A DNA stretch of 47,979 bases from Alloalcanivorax xenomutans (lineage in GTDB: Bacteria > Pseudomonadota > Gammaproteobacteria > Pseudomonadales > Alcanivoracaceae): NCBI RefSeq assembly GCF_900217905.1, contig NZ_OBMO01000028.1, positions 1 through 47,979 on the forward strand, read 5' to 3'. Position 1 is the stretch's first letter. Every line of letters starts with the position of its first letter. A program made the position numbers and the translations under genes. This document shows positions 1-8,554 of the stretch, piece by piece. The notes under the pieces were generated by a model that saw only the letters and a list, made by a program, of their open reading frames with translations, made no database searches and had not been told where the DNA came from.

Positions 1-437
1 CAATAAACGCCATCTCTCGTGTCTTCCCTTGCTTATACGGCTTCATCCCGCTGTGAGGAGAGCCCGGATACCGTTCAGATTTAAGAGAATGTGGGGCGGA
101 GCCAGATCTACAATACAGGGTCTTGGCCCTCAGGAGCTTGCCAGGCTTTGGTCCGACCCGGGAGTGCCGGTAGCTAACCAACACTCGTGGAGAGATACAA
201 GGAGCTTGTCCGGGCGGCGGGCCGCTGCAAGCGAATTTTTTTAGCTCTTGTGCCCTCCCCAATTCGCTTGCAGGCAAGCTCCCACAGCGGCACAGCGGCA
301 CAGCGGCACAGCGGCTTCGTAGTTCCCCCTCTCTGTGAGAAGCGAGCTTGCTCGCGAATAGCCTGTTGCGTGCAAGCGCCCCGCCTCGTCAACAGGCATA
401 ATACCCGCTCCTGTTTTCTGCCCTGGACGTCCGCCCC
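1..437. other. Non-coding left edge with hairpin repeat
   Basis: I see no convincing gene here. The open frames in this stretch have no recognisable domain and no good ribosome site. The stretch holds a REP-like inverted repeat and a short tandem octamer (annotated separately), then the 5' leader of the permease gene that starts at 438. Confidence 0.55.
226..314. repeat. REP-like hairpin plus 4x CACAGCGG tandem
   Basis: A perfect 12-bp inverted repeat, TGCAAGCGAATT (226-237) and AATTCGCTTGCA (261-272), has a 23-bp loop. It is followed by four uninterrupted copies of the octamer CACAGCGG (283-314). The text around it (AGCTCCCACAGCGG...CTTCGTAG) recurs near 6131-6153 and, more diverged, near 12919 and 23125. 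It therefore behaves like a dispersed intergenic repeat family. The tandem octamer looks like local slippage within one copy. Confidence 0.6.
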
Positions 438-1205
438 ATGGAATATCTTGGCGACCCCTGGCTGGTGGCGGCCCTGCTTGGCTCGGGGGTGATCGCCGGC
501 TTTATCAATACCTTGGCCGGCGGTGGCGGCCTGTTGATTCTGCCGCTGCTGATGCTCAGTGGCATGGGCCCGGCCCTGGCCAACGGAACCATGCGGGTGG
601 CGGTACTGATTCAGTGCGTGGAAGGTGTGCGCCAGTTCCACCGGCACGGTTCGGTGCCGTTCAAGGTCCTGCCCGGCATCCTCATTCCCACCCTGAGCGG
701 TGCCTTGATCGGCGCGGTGGCCGCCTCTTTCCTGCCCACGACCATTCTCAAACCGGTGTTGCTGACCACCCTGGTGGTGATGGCGGTGATCATGGTGGTG
801 CGTCCCTCCACGTTGATGCCGGAGGAGGGCGAAACGCCCAAGGCGTTGGCCAGTACCCCCGCCGCCTGGCTGGGCCTGTTCCTGACCGGCGCTTACGGCG
901 GGTTTGCCCAGGCCGGCGTCGGGTTCCTGGCCATCGCCGTGCTGGCCGGCCAGTTACGCTATGACCTGCGCCGCACCAACGCGCTGAAACTGGCCATGAC
1001 CGCCAGCTTTACCATCCTCGCTCTGGTGGTGTTCGTCTGGCGCGGCCAGGTGGCCTGGCTGCCGGGTCTGGTGGTGGGGCTGGGCACTTTATTGGGAGTG
1101 CGTCTGGCGGTGGGCTTCGCTCACCGGGTCTCCGGCGGCTGGCTCAAAGGGCTGCTGCTGATCATGGTGCTGGTGACCTGTTCCGCCGCTTTCCTCAAGG
1201 GTTGA
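438..1205 (+). CDS. TauE/SafE (TSUP) family membrane permease
   Basis: This 255-residue, very hydrophobic protein matches the TSUP family (TauE/SafE, formerly DUF81). Family members export or import small sulfur-containing or organic anions across the inner membrane. It has the family hallmarks: two related halves, each opening with a glycine-rich segment (NTLAGGGGLLILPLL near residues 24-38, GAYGGFAQAGVGFLAI near 152-167), and about seven to eight membrane segments. Length is normal for the family. The substrate cannot be told from sequence. It stands alone upstream of alaS with a roughly 100-bp gap, so co-regulation with alaS is not implied. Confidence 0.8.
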   Translation: MEYLGDPWLVAALLGSGVIAGFINTLAGGGGLLILPLLMLSGMGPALANGTMRVAVLIQCVEGVRQFHRHGSVPFKVLPGILIPTLSGALIGAVAASFLPTTILKPVLLTTLVVMAVIMVVRPSTLMPEEGETPKALASTPAAWLGLFLTGAYGGFAQAGVGFLAIAVLAGQLRYDLRRTNALKLAMTASFTILALVVFVWRGQVAWLPGLVVGLGTLLGVRLAVGFAHRVSGGWLKGLLLIMVLVTCSAAFLKG

Positions 1206-1303
1206 TCGGCCATGCCTATCGGTGTTCGTGACCCATCGCAACCGATCGATGACGACGCTATACTTGCCGGTCACCCCCAATCCAGCAATGACGTGTTCCT
1301 TAT

Positions 1304-3901
1304 ATGAAGAGCGCTGAGATTCGCCAGGCCTTTCTTGATTACTTCGCCAGCCAGGGCCATACGGTCGTGCCGTCCTCCTCCCTGGTGCCGGAGAACGATC
1401 CCACCCTGCTGTTCACCAACGCCGGGATGAACCAGTTCAAGGACGTGTTCCTGGGCCGTGAAAAGCGGGATTACACCCGTGCCACCAGCTCGCAACGCTG
1501 CGTGCGTGCCGGCGGCAAGCACAACGACCTGGAAAACGTGGGCTACACCGCCCGTCACCACACCTTCTTCGAGATGCTGGGGAATTTCAGCTTCGGCGAC
1601 TACTTCAAGCGCGAGGCGATCCGCTTTGCCTGGGAATTCCTCACCGGCACCCTGGGGCTGCCGGAAGAGCGCCTGTGGGTGACGGTGCATGTCTCCGATG
1701 ACCAAGCCGCCGACATCTGGCTCAAGGAAATGGGTGTCAGCGCCGAGCGCTTCTCCCGCCTGGACGAGGACAATTTCTGGCAAATGGGGGACACCGGTCC
1801 TTGCGGTCCCTGTTCGGAAATCTTCTACGATCACGGCGAGGACGTTCCCGGTGGCCCGCCGGGCTCCGAGAACGATGACCTGGATCGCTACATCGAGATC
1901 TGGAATCTGGTGTTCATGCAATACGATCGCCAGCCGGACGGTGAACTCAAGCCGCTGCCCAAGCCCAGCGTGGACACCGGCATGGGGCTGGAGCGCATTG
2001 CCGCGGTGATGCAGGGCGTCCACTCCAACTATGAAATCGATCTGTTCCAGGCCCTGCTGAAAGCCGCCGCCGAAGCCACCGGTTGCCAGAATCTGGAAGA
2101 GAAGTCTCTGCGGGTGATCGCCGACCACATCCGTTCCGCCAGCTTCCTGATCTGCGATGGTGTGATTCCCTCCAACGAGGGGCGCGGTTATGTGCTGCGC
2201 CGCATCATCCGCCGGGCATTGCGCCACGGCCATAAACTGGGGCAGGACAAGCCGTTCTTCTCCACCCTGGTGAAAGCGCTGGTGGCACAGATGGGCCAGG
2301 CCTACCCGGAGCTGGTGCGCGAGCAGGCACGCATCAAAAAAGCACTGCTCACCGAGGAAGAACAGTTCGCCCGCACGCTCAACGCGGGCATGAAGGTGCT
2401 GGAAAATGCCATTGCCGGCCTGCAAGGCAGCGAACTGCCCGGCGATGTGGTGTTCGCGCTGTACGACACCCATGGTTTCCCGCCGGATCTGACCGCCGAC
2501 GTGGCCCGCGAGCGCGGCCTGACCGTGGATATGGCCGGCTTCGAAAAGGAAATGGAAGCGCAGCGGGCCCTGGCCCGGGGCACCGGCGCCTTTGCCAATG
2601 ATTACAGCGACCGTCTCACCATCGAGTCGGTGACCGATTTCTCCGGTTACGAGAAGCTGGCGGATCAGGACGAGATCGTCGGTCTCTACAAGGACGGCAA
2701 CGCCGTGAACAGCCTCAATGCCGGTGATGAAGGCATGGTGGTGCTGGCGCGCACGCCGTTTTACGCCGAATCCGGTGGTCAGGTGGGCGACACCGGCCTG
2801 CTGGTCAAGGGCGACAGCCGCTTCGCCGTGGCGGATACCAAAAAGCGCCAGTCCGCCCATGTGCATCTGGGCACGCTGGAAGCCGGCACTCTGAAGGTAG
2901 GGGACAAGGTCGATGCCTGCGTGGACGTCGAGCGCCGCAACAACATCATGCGCAACCACTCCGCCACTCACCTGATGCACGCCGCGCTGCGTCAGGTGCT
3001 GGGCGGGCATGTGCAGCAGAAAGGCTCGCTGGTGGCGCCGGATTACCTGCGCTTCGATTTCTCCCACGGCGAGGCGCTGAGCGCTGAACAGCGCGAGCAG
3101 ATCGAGACCATCGTCAACCGTCAGATCCTGGCGAACACGGCGGTATCCACGGAGTTGATGGACATCGACGCCGCCCGTGAGGCCGGTGCCATGGCCCTGT
3201 TCGGCGAGAAATACGACGACCAGGTGCGGGTGCTGACCATGGGGCGCGATGGCTTCTCCAAGGAGCTTTGCGGCGGCACCCACGTGAGCCGTACCGGCGA
3301 CATTGGCCTGTTCAAAATCACCCTGGAAACCTCCGCCGCCGCCGGCGTGCGCCGTATCGAGGCGGTCACCGGGGAAGGGGCCCTGGCGCTGGTGCGTCAA
3401 CACGAAGCGGCGCTGGCGGAGATTGCCGGCACTCTCAAGAGCAGCCCGGAACTGGCCGCCGAGCGGGTGGGTGCCCAGGCTCGCCGTGTGCGCGAGTTGG
3501 AGAAGGAAGTGGAACGCCTGAAGCAGAAACTGGCTTCCGGTGCCGGCGGTGATCTGACCGCCGACGCCCGCGAGGTGGCCGGGGTGAAAGTGCTGGCCAC
3601 CCAGGTGGACGGCGCCGACGCCAAGACCCTGCGGGTGACCATGGATAAGGTGAAGGACAAGCTCGGCTCGGCGGTGATCCTGCTGGCGGCGGTGGAAGGT
3701 GACAAAGTGGCGCTGGTGGCCGGCGTCACCAAGGACCTCACCGACCGCTTCAAGGCCGGTGATCTGATGCGCCAGGTGGCCGGTCAACTGGACGGCCGCG
3801 GTGGCGGCCGGCCGGACATGGCCCAGGGCGGTGGCAACGACGTGGCGGCGCTGCCGAAAGCGCTGGCCGGCGTTTACGACTGGGTGGCGGAACAGGCCTG
3901 A
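1304..3901 (+). CDS. alaS: Alanine--tRNA ligase
   Basis: AlaS charges tRNA-Ala with alanine in the cytoplasm and removes mischarged Ser/Gly. It has 865 residues, against about 875 in E. coli. The N-terminal class II catalytic domain opens with the typical [10 protein letters not shown] and carries [16 protein letters not shown] around residue 163. The editing domain has the zinc ligands HxxxH (H552, H556) and CxxxH (C656, H660 in CGGTH). A coiled-coil linker (about 700-750) leads to the C-terminal C-Ala/DHHA1 domain, which has the glycine-rich [15 protein letters not shown] end. The ATG at 1304 is the only sensible start. The next gene, lysC, follows in the same order as in many gammaproteobacteria. 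Confidence 0.98.
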   Translation: MKSAEIRQAFLDYFASQGHTVVPSSSLVPENDPTLLFTNAGMNQFKDVFLGREKRDYTRATSSQRCVRAGGKHNDLENVGYTARHHTFFEMLGNFSFGDYFKREAIRFAWEFLTGTLGLPEERLWVTVHVSDDQAADIWLKEMGVSAERFSRLDEDNFWQMGDTGPCGPCSEIFYDHGEDVPGGPPGSENDDLDRYIEIWNLVFMQYDRQPDGELKPLPKPSVDTGMGLERIAAVMQGVHSNYEIDLFQALLKAAAEATGCQNLEEKSLRVIADHIRSASFLICDGVIPSNEGRGYVLRRIIRRALRHGHKLGQDKPFFSTLVKALVAQMGQAYPELVREQARIKKALLTEEEQFARTLNAGMKVLENAIAGLQGSELPGDVVFALYDTHGFPPDLTADVARERGLTVDMAGFEKEMEAQRALARGTGAFANDYSDRLTIESVTDFSGYEKLADQDEIVGLYKDGNAVNSLNAGDEGMVVLARTPFYAESGGQVGDTGLLVKGDSRFAVADTKKRQSAHVHLGTLEAGTLKVGDKVDACVDVERRNNIMRNHSATHLMHAALRQVLGGHVQQKGSLVAPDYLRFDFSHGEALSAEQREQIETIVNRQILANTAVSTELMDIDAAREAGAMALFGEKYDDQVRVLTMGRDGFSKELCGGTHVSRTGDIGLFKITLETSAAAGVRRIEAVTGEGALALVRQHEAALAEIAGTLKSSPELAAERVGAQARRVRELEKEVERLKQKLASGAGGDLTADAREVAGVKVLATQVDGADAKTLRVTMDKVKDKLGSAVILLAAVEGDKVALVAGVTKDLTDRFKAGDLMRQVAGQLDGRGGGRPDMAQGGGNDVAALPKALAGVYDWVAEQA

Positions 3902-3997
3902 GCCCGCCGCGTTTCGGCGGGGAAAACCGGCCTCACATGATAACCGGGCGCGGAAATGTTACCCTTACGCGCCCTTTTTTGCGGAACAACGTCATTT

Positions 3998-5224
3998 ATG
4001 GCCCTAATTGTTCAGAAATACGGCGGCACCTCCGTGGGGTCCGTCGAACGCATCCAGGCCGTCGCCGAACGGGTGGCGCGCTTTCACCAGCAGGGTGATC
4101 AGGTGGTGGTGGTGGTCTCCGCCATGAGCGGCGAAACCAACCGTTTGATCGAGCTGGCCAACGGCATCAGCGGCACCCCGTCTCCGCGGGAAATGGACGT
4201 GCTGGTGTCCACCGGTGAGCAGGTCACCATCGCGCTGCTGTCCATGGCCCTGCATGGCCGTGGCATCGACGCCCGTTCCTACACCGGTTGGCAGGTGCCG
4301 ATCCGCACCGACCGCAGCCACTCCAAGGCGCGTATCGAGGACATCGACGACCAGAAAATGAGCGCCGACCTGAAGGCCGGGCGCGTGGTCGTGGTGGCCG
4401 GGTTCCAGGGGATCAACGACGACGGCCACATCACCACCCTTGGCCGGGGTGGTTCCGACACCACGGCGGTGGCCCTGGCGGCTGCCCTGAAGGCCGACGA
4501 GTGTCAGATCTATACCGACGTGGACGGGGTTTACACCACGGACCCCCGGGTGGTGGACAGCGCCCGCCGCCTGGACAAGATCACCTTCGAGGAAATGCTG
4601 GAAATGGCCAGCCTCGGCTCCAAGGTGCTGCAGATCCGTTCGGTGGAGTTCGCCGGCAAATACAATGTGCCGCTGCGTGTACTGTCCAGTTTTCAGGAGG
4701 GTCCGGGCACCCTCATTACCGTCGACGACGAGGTGGATATGGAAAAGCCGGTAATTTCTGGCATTGCTTTTACCCGTGATGAAGCCAAGATCACCGTGCG
4801 TGGTGCCCCCGACACCCCGGGTATCGCCGCCAAGATCCTCGGCCCGGTAAGCGACGCCAATATCGAAGTGGACATGATCGTGCAGAACGTGGGGGCCGAC
4901 GGCGCCACCGACTTCACCTTCACCGTGCACCGCAACGACTTCAACAAGGCCAAGGACGCGCTGCAGAAATCGGCCTCGGAGCTGGGCAGCCCGGAGATCA
5001 TCGGTGATGACAAAATCGCCAAGATCTCTCTGGTGGGTGTGGGCATGCGCTCCCACGCTGGCGTGGCCAGCAAGATGTTTGAAACCCTGGCCCAGGAAGG
5101 GGTTAATATCACTATGATCTCCACCTCGGAAATCAAGATTTCCGTGGTGGTGGCCGAAAAGTACCTGGAGCTGGCGGTTCGCGCACTGCACCAGGCCTTC
5201 GAGCTGGATCAGCCCGCCGCCTGA
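3998..5224 (+). CDS. lysC: Aspartate kinase
   Basis: LysC phosphorylates L-aspartate, the first step towards lysine, threonine, methionine and diaminopimelate. I chose the ATG at 3998 ([14 protein letters not shown]) over the in-frame ATG at 3956, because KYGGTSVG is the conserved N-terminus and the extra 14 residues are not. This gives 408 residues, the usual size of single-function proteobacterial aspartokinases. The amino acid kinase domain shows the [16 protein letters not shown] segment near residues 149-164. Two ACT domains (about 265-400), which bind feedback inhibitors, follow. A GC hairpin without a T tract (3903-3921) lies between alaS and lysC. Confidence 0.97.
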   Translation: MALIVQKYGGTSVGSVERIQAVAERVARFHQQGDQVVVVVSAMSGETNRLIELANGISGTPSPREMDVLVSTGEQVTIALLSMALHGRGIDARSYTGWQVPIRTDRSHSKARIEDIDDQKMSADLKAGRVVVVAGFQGINDDGHITTLGRGGSDTTAVALAAALKADECQIYTDVDGVYTTDPRVVDSARRLDKITFEEMLEMASLGSKVLQIRSVEFAGKYNVPLRVLSSFQEGPGTLITVDDEVDMEKPVISGIAFTRDEAKITVRGAPDTPGIAAKILGPVSDANIEVDMIVQNVGADGATDFTFTVHRNDFNKAKDALQKSASELGSPEIIGDDKIAKISLVGVGMRSHAGVASKMFETLAQEGVNITMISTSEIKISVVVAEKYLELAVRALHQAFELDQPAA

Positions 5225-5382
5225 CGAGACATTCTTATTGGCATGCGGCATACTACCCGCCTCGCACACGGGGCGGGTACCGGCTTCCCGATAGTGGAAC
5301 GCTCAAGGATGACGGGTGGCTCGTATCCAGTGTGCAAAACCGCGCTCACTGAACAACATATGGATTCGAGGAGGGAACTCCC

Positions 5383-5571
5383 ATGCTTATTCTGACCCGC
5401 CGCGTCGGCGAGACGCTCATGGTCGGCGACGATGTCACCGTCACCGTTCTGGGTGTAAAAGGTAACCAGGTACGTATTGGTGTTAACGCGCCCAAAGAGG
5501 TGGCGGTGCACCGTGAGGAAATTTATCAGCGTATCCAGCACGAAAAAGGCTCTGATGGCGAGTCTGCCTGA
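5383..5571 (+). CDS. csrA: Carbon storage regulator CsrA/RsmA
   Basis: This 62-residue RNA-binding translational regulator has the canonical start [18 protein letters not shown] and core [18 protein letters not shown], both matching CsrA/RsmA. As a dimer it binds GGA motifs in mRNA leaders and controls carbon flow, motility and biofilm genes. A strong ribosome site (GGAGGGAA) sits just upstream of the ATG. Its place between lysC and a tRNA-Ser gene is the standard gammaproteobacterial arrangement and supports the identification. Confidence 0.98.
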   Translation: MLILTRRVGETLMVGDDVTVTVLGVKGNQVRIGVNAPKEVAVHREEIYQRIQHEKGSDGESA

Positions 5572-5598
5572 TTTTTGAGCTGTATTTTCTGTCCAAAC

Positions 5599-5607
5599 TG
5601 GTATGAT
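5599..5607 (+). promoter_or_regulatory. Extended -10 promoter of tRNA-Ser
   Basis: TGGTATGAT is an extended -10 element (TGn plus TATGAT at 5602-5607), followed by a GC-rich discriminator (GCGCGGCG). Such discriminators are typical of stringently controlled stable-RNA promoters. The mature tRNA begins about 50 nt downstream. No clear -35 element is present at 17-bp spacing. Confidence 0.5.
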
Positions 5608-5658
5608 GCGCGGCGATGTCACGAGTCGCCGTGAGAACAAAGCGATCGACCGTGTTCC

Positions 5659-5748
5659 GGAGAGGTGGGTGAGTGGCTGAAACCAGTTCCCTGCTAAGGA
5701 ACCATACGGGTTACCGTATCGCGGGTTCGAATCCCGCCCTCTCCGCCA
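5659..5748 (+). tRNA. tRNA-Ser (anticodon GCT)
   Basis: This is a 90-nt cloverleaf with encoded CCA. The acceptor GGAGAGG (5659-5665) pairs with CCTCTCC (5738-5744), followed by G and CCA (5746-5748). The anticodon stem GTTCC/GGAAC encloses the loop CTGCTAA with anticodon GCT at 5693-5695, reading AGC/AGU serine codons. A long variable arm (TACGGGTTACCGTA) marks it as a class II tRNA. The T loop reads GGGTTCGAATCCC. A terminator follows at 5761. Confidence 0.97.
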
Positions 5749-5757
5749 TACAAACAA

Positions 5758-5912
5758 AAGCGCCCCGCTCCGCGGGGCGTTTTTGTTTGTATCGGTGACG
5801 GGCAGGGCTGAGAACCCGCCGGTTCGACAAGCCGCGCTTGCGCGGCGCAGGACGTCGCAAAGCGACGCCCCGAAGGGGTGAGCCGGCACGCCGGCGAATC
5901 CATCCCGCCCTC
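5758..5912 (+). repeat. tRNA-tail repeat, copy 1
   Basis: This is the first of two nearly identical 155-bp direct repeats (the other is 5943-6097, offset exactly 185 bp). Each starts with an intrinsic terminator, continues through several GC hairpins (for example GCCGCGC-TT-GCGCGGC and CCCCGAAGGGG), and ends with CGAATC-ATCCCGCCCTC, which resembles the 3' tail of the upstream tRNA-Ser (CGAATCCCGCCCTC). The layout recalls the rtT repeats after E. coli tyrT. Confidence 0.75.
5761..5784 (+). terminator. Rho-independent terminator after tRNA-Ser
   Basis: CGCCCCGC-TCC-GCGGGGCG (5761-5779) is an 8-bp GC stem followed by TTTTT. It lies 12 nt after the tRNA CCA end. Confidence 0.88.
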
Positions 5913-5942
5913 GGCACCTGACTCTCGTGCCACCATTCTCCT

Positions 5943-6097
5943 AAGCGCCCCGCTCCGCGGGGCGTTTTTGTTTGTATCGGTGACGGGCAGGGCTGAGAAC
6001 CCACCGGTTCGACAAGCCGCGCTTGCGCGGCGCAGGACGTCGCAAAGCGACGCCCCGGAGGGGTGAGCCGGCACGCCGGCGAATCAATCCCGCCCTC
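5943..6097 (+). repeat. tRNA-tail repeat, copy 2
   Basis: This is the second copy of the 155-bp repeat and differs from copy 1 at only a few positions. It ends GAATCAATCCCGCCCTC. The following bases (TCG) extend the match to the tRNA tail ATCCCGCCCTCT by one base beyond copy 1. The 30-bp spacer between the copies contains GGCACC...GTGCCACCA, possibly a decayed tRNA end, though this could be chance. Confidence 0.75.
5946..5969 (+). terminator. Second copy of the tRNA terminator
   Basis: This is an exact copy of the CGCCCCGC-TCC-GCGGGGCG hairpin with T tract, duplicated as part of the 155-bp repeat. It would act as a backup terminator for transcripts passing the first. Confidence 0.8.
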
Positions 6098-6193
6098 TCG
6101 ACGCTGACTCTCTCGCCCCCCTGATTTCTCAAGCTCCCACAGCGGCTTCGTAGACAGGTCTACGGGAAATTCTATTTAGCAGCGAATGGCGTG

Positions 6194-6769
6194 CTAGCGT
6201 GCTAGCGGGTAGTCGAGCAGGCATCCGACCCGGTGGCCCTCCAGAACAGAAGGGTCGAAGCAGACGATGTTGTTGTCCCGGTGCCAGCCGCAGGGGTAAA
6301 AGCCAGCATGGTAGACCTGGAACAGCGCTTCAAGCACCGGTTCGCCGTCCGGGCCCAGGCAATGCCGTGCCGCCGACACCTGCTTGAGTTGTTCCACGGC
6401 GTCGTAGAGCAGGGTGGTGACGAAGTTTTCGAACTCGGTCTGGGTTTTCCTGAGACGGCGTTTGACCAGCGTCATCCGGATCGGCTCCCAGTGTTCCCAG
6501 AATGGGGCGACGGCTTCCTCAATATCCGGGCTGATGGCGGCGTAGGCGTCGGTGCAATAGAAAGGGGAAACCGCATTGGCCTGCACGTCCTGCCAGATAC
6601 GGTACTCCGGCGGTAACTCCTGCGAGTTCTCCAGCAGCATGGCCCGGTCCAGATCGGTGAGGACCTCCGTGCCGTCGGGCAGGGCTTCCCGGTGGGCGGC
6701 GGAGAACAGCCGCTCCGAAAAGGGGAGCCGGACCGGCTCCAGTACCAAGGACAAGTCATAATCAGACAA
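6194..6769 (-). CDS. Hypothetical protein, third gene of WYL-SUKH operon
   Basis: This 191-residue soluble, acidic protein has no family I recognise. The likely start is TTG at 6769: GAGAGG sits 5-6 nt before it, and no ATG in frame fits as well. Features visible are a Trp/Tyr-rich middle (VAPFWEHWEPIRMTLV, about residues 89-104), a basic stretch (KRRLRKTQTEF) and a C-terminal GWHRDNNIVCFDPSVLEGHRVG segment. No signal peptide or membrane segment is present. It lies 28 bp after the SUKH gene on the same strand, so it is probably co-transcribed with it and the WYL regulator. It could be a second immunity-type protein or an effector; I cannot decide. Confidence 0.6.
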   Translation of the reverse strand: MSDYDLSLVLEPVRLPFSERLFSAAHREALPDGTEVLTDLDRAMLLENSQELPPEYRIWQDVQANAVSPFYCTDAYAAISPDIEEAVAPFWEHWEPIRMTLVKRRLRKTQTEFENFVTTLLYDAVEQLKQVSAARHCLGPDGEPVLEALFQVYHAGFYPCGWHRDNNIVCFDPSVLEGHRVGCLLDYPLAR

Positions 6770-6797
6770 GAGGCCTCTCCCAAATCACGCTAATGGT

Positions 6798-7205
6798 TTA
6801 AGCCTGGCGTTCACCCAACGTCCGGCCCTGGAACCGGATCAGCAACTGCGCCAGTGAGTCCGCGCTGACTCTCAGCTCCGAGGCCATCATCACGCCCATG
6901 TCCACTTCAAACACGGCAGACTCCTGGTCGCGCAGCAGCAGCGCCATGCCGCCGCTGTCGTCTCCGATCATCAGGTAGCCCGGCAGATACTCCGCCACCT
7001 CATAATCGCGATTGCGTTCCGCGATGCTGTCCGCGTCCAGCAGCACCAGGTTGCCTCCGGTGTACAGGCCATCGCTGAGCCGGAGAAAGGCTGCATAGTC
7101 CGGATGCAGCGGCCGGCCCAGTCCGGCTTCGGCCCCGGCAAGGGCTTCCGGGGAGGCCGGCGGCTCCAGCCGGTAATGTTGCTCCAGGTTTGCTCTGTTC
7201 AGCAT
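6798..7205 (-). CDS. SMI1/KNR4 (SUKH) family protein
   Basis: This 135-residue protein has the SUKH fold signature. It starts with a helix and an E-x-x-L-G-R-P-L-H-P-D-Y-A-A-F-L-R-L-S-D-G motif (residues about 26-46), then GGNLVLLDADSIAERNRDY, and YLMIGDDSGGMALLL (about 75-90). In bacteria SUKH proteins are often immunity partners of polymorphic toxins, though many are orphans. No toxin gene is visible nearby. It lies 12 bp downstream of the WYL regulator gene and 28 bp upstream of a hypothetical gene, which suggests one operon. Confidence 0.8.
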   Translation of the reverse strand: MLNRANLEQHYRLEPPASPEALAGAEAGLGRPLHPDYAAFLRLSDGLYTGGNLVLLDADSIAERNRDYEVAEYLPGYLMIGDDSGGMALLLRDQESAVFEVDMGVMMASELRVSADSLAQLLIRFQGRTLGERQA

Positions 7206-7217
7206 GGTCGCTACCGT

Positions 7218-8105
7218 TCAGTTGTCGCCGATCAGCCAGGGCCGGCATTCGTCCCGATTCATAAGTACGATTTGTTGTGCCTCCGGCGGGCGGTTGGGCG
7301 TTTGCTCCAACCGCAGCCACTGTAGCAGGTAGCCGACCAGCGCCGCCCGGGTGGGCAGGGCCAGTTCACCATCCTCCATGCCGTAATCGGCGGCGATCAG
7401 CGCTTGCTGCCTGGCGTCCAGGCGAGGGTCCGGTGCCAGCCGCAGGGTGATGACCGTCTGCCAGGGGCGGTCCTGCCGTGCGTCCCGGCTGGCCGGGGTG
7501 AGCAGACGGGCGCCGTCGCCGATGCGGCTCAATACGAAATCGCGATACTCCCGGTTTTTCTCACACCAGCCACGAACGTGCCAGCGATAGCCCGAGAACA
7601 CCACGGTATGAGGGTGGATTACCCGGGGCTCCGGCTCGGGGTGAGCCAGCGAGACGTATTCGATTTCCAGCCGCCGCCGCTCCCGGCAGGCCTGGATCAG
7701 CGGCCGCAGCACTTCCGGGCGGAGCCCCCGGTTCGGCACCGGCAGCATCTCGATATTCAGTTCCCTGACCGCCAATTGCTCGAAGGAGCCGGCCAGATCC
7801 TCGCGGGTCCGGACCATTTGCAGGTACTCGTCGGCGGCTCCCAGGGTAAAGCGCGGGGTGAATCCGGGGCCGGGCCGGTAGCCCTTGAGGGAGCGGTCGT
7901 AGACCAGATTGCCCGGTGCATACTGCTTCAGGTACAGGTTGATGTCCTTGCTGGCCTGCTGGCGGCCAATGCCGAAGGCGCGCATGAGGTGATTGGTGGT
8001 GAGGCGGCCCTCCCAGAGGGCGATGATCTCGATCAAACGGTAACGCAGCAGCAAATCCCAGCGTAACGGCCAGTCGCCGGCACTCTTGCGGGGGGAACGG
8101 GACAT
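7218..8105 (-). CDS. WYL-domain transcriptional regulator (BrxR/CapW-like)
   Basis: This 295-residue protein is built as a winged helix-turn-helix, then a WYL domain, then a C-terminal extension. The N-terminus (about 14-80) holds the HTH with LTTNHLMRAFGIGRQQASKDINLYL. The WYL domain (about 125-205) contains RRLEIEYVS, HPHTVVFSGYRWHVRGWCEKNREYRDFVLSRI. The C-terminal WCX-like part ends at 295. This architecture is that of BrxR/CapW proteins, dimeric repressors often found next to phage-defence systems such as BREX and CBASS. WYL domains are thought to sense nucleic-acid or nucleotide ligands. A 36-bp palindrome 31-66 bp upstream of the start is the likely autoregulatory operator. Confidence 0.85.
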   Translation of the reverse strand: MSRSPRKSAGDWPLRWDLLLRYRLIEIIALWEGRLTTNHLMRAFGIGRQQASKDINLYLKQYAPGNLVYDRSLKGYRPGPGFTPRFTLGAADEYLQMVRTREDLAGSFEQLAVRELNIEMLPVPNRGLRPEVLRPLIQACRERRRLEIEYVSLAHPEPEPRVIHPHTVVFSGYRWHVRGWCEKNREYRDFVLSRIGDGARLLTPASRDARQDRPWQTVITLRLAPDPRLDARQQALIAADYGMEDGELALPTRAALVGYLLQWLRLEQTPNRPPEAQQIVLMNRDECRPWLIGDN

Positions 8106-8135
8106 TTCCCATGGGCTCCAAAAAACGACGTGTTC

Positions 8136-8171
8136 ATGTAGTCAGTGTTGGTATGACCACACTGAATACAT
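8136..8171. promoter_or_regulatory. Palindromic operator before WYL regulator
   Basis: The arms ATGTAGTCAGTGT (8136-8148) and ACACTGAATACAT (8159-8171) match at 12 of 13 positions when inverted. The 10-bp spacer, TGGTATGACC, itself holds GGT-ATG-ACC. It lies 31 bp upstream of the WYL gene start. Size and symmetry fit the operator of a dimeric WYL repressor acting on its own operon. Confidence 0.65.
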
Positions 8172-8554
8172 ATTATGGTCTCCTTGCCCGGCAGGGCGCT
8201 GGAACAGGTCACGAATCCAGACCATCGTGAATCGGTTCACCGCGCTTCCGGGCCAGGAAGAAGAATCGAGACCCTGAGTAGGCTCTGAGATCGAATAAAG
8301 AAAGGAATGTCCGCGCCGCCTTTGGGACGCGTCGCCGGGGTAACTATCCGTTGGGGAAGGATAGAGGGTGAGCGAGATGGGGATCTTCGCTTTGGGGGCA
8401 TCGATACCATCGATGACCGGTCATCGGGGGGAATCTTCGTGCCATCCACCTGCGGTGGAGGGTCCTTCAGTGCAAAGGTGCATTCGGGTGGGCATGACCT
8501 TTCGTGGTTGTGACATGGCGCCGGCCATGTCCATCGTCGCCCAGAGGTAATGCC
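8172..8554. other. 380-bp intergenic region with perfect palindrome
   Basis: I see no gene in this stretch on either strand. It lies between the divergent WYL operon and the 408-aa hypothetical gene. It holds a perfect 16-bp palindrome, CGATGACCGGTCATCG (8411-8426), and the ribosome site AGAGGTAA before the ATG at 8555. Short frames in it lack domain content and proper ribosome sites. Promoters for the plus-strand gene are expected here, but no clear -35/-10 pair stands out. Confidence 0.5.

Noticed and set aside
29-244. Open frame of 71 codons at the left edge
   Set aside because: Arg-rich translation of repeat-bearing DNA, no domain and no ribosome site.
226-314. CRISPR-like array suspected from the CACAGCGG repeats
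   Set aside because: The units are contiguous octamers with no spacers. No CRISPR array is seen anywhere in the window.
1271-3787. 838-codon frame on the minus strand across alaS
   Set aside because: Antisense shadow of alaS. His/Gln/Gly-rich composition is typical of GC-rich reverse frames, and alaS is certain.
5694-6074. Repeated frames in the tRNA-tail repeats, similar in concept to the tpr frame of E. coli tyrT
   Set aside because: They are translations of the same repeat in several frames, start within the tRNA or hairpins and have no ribosome site. A protein product is not supported.
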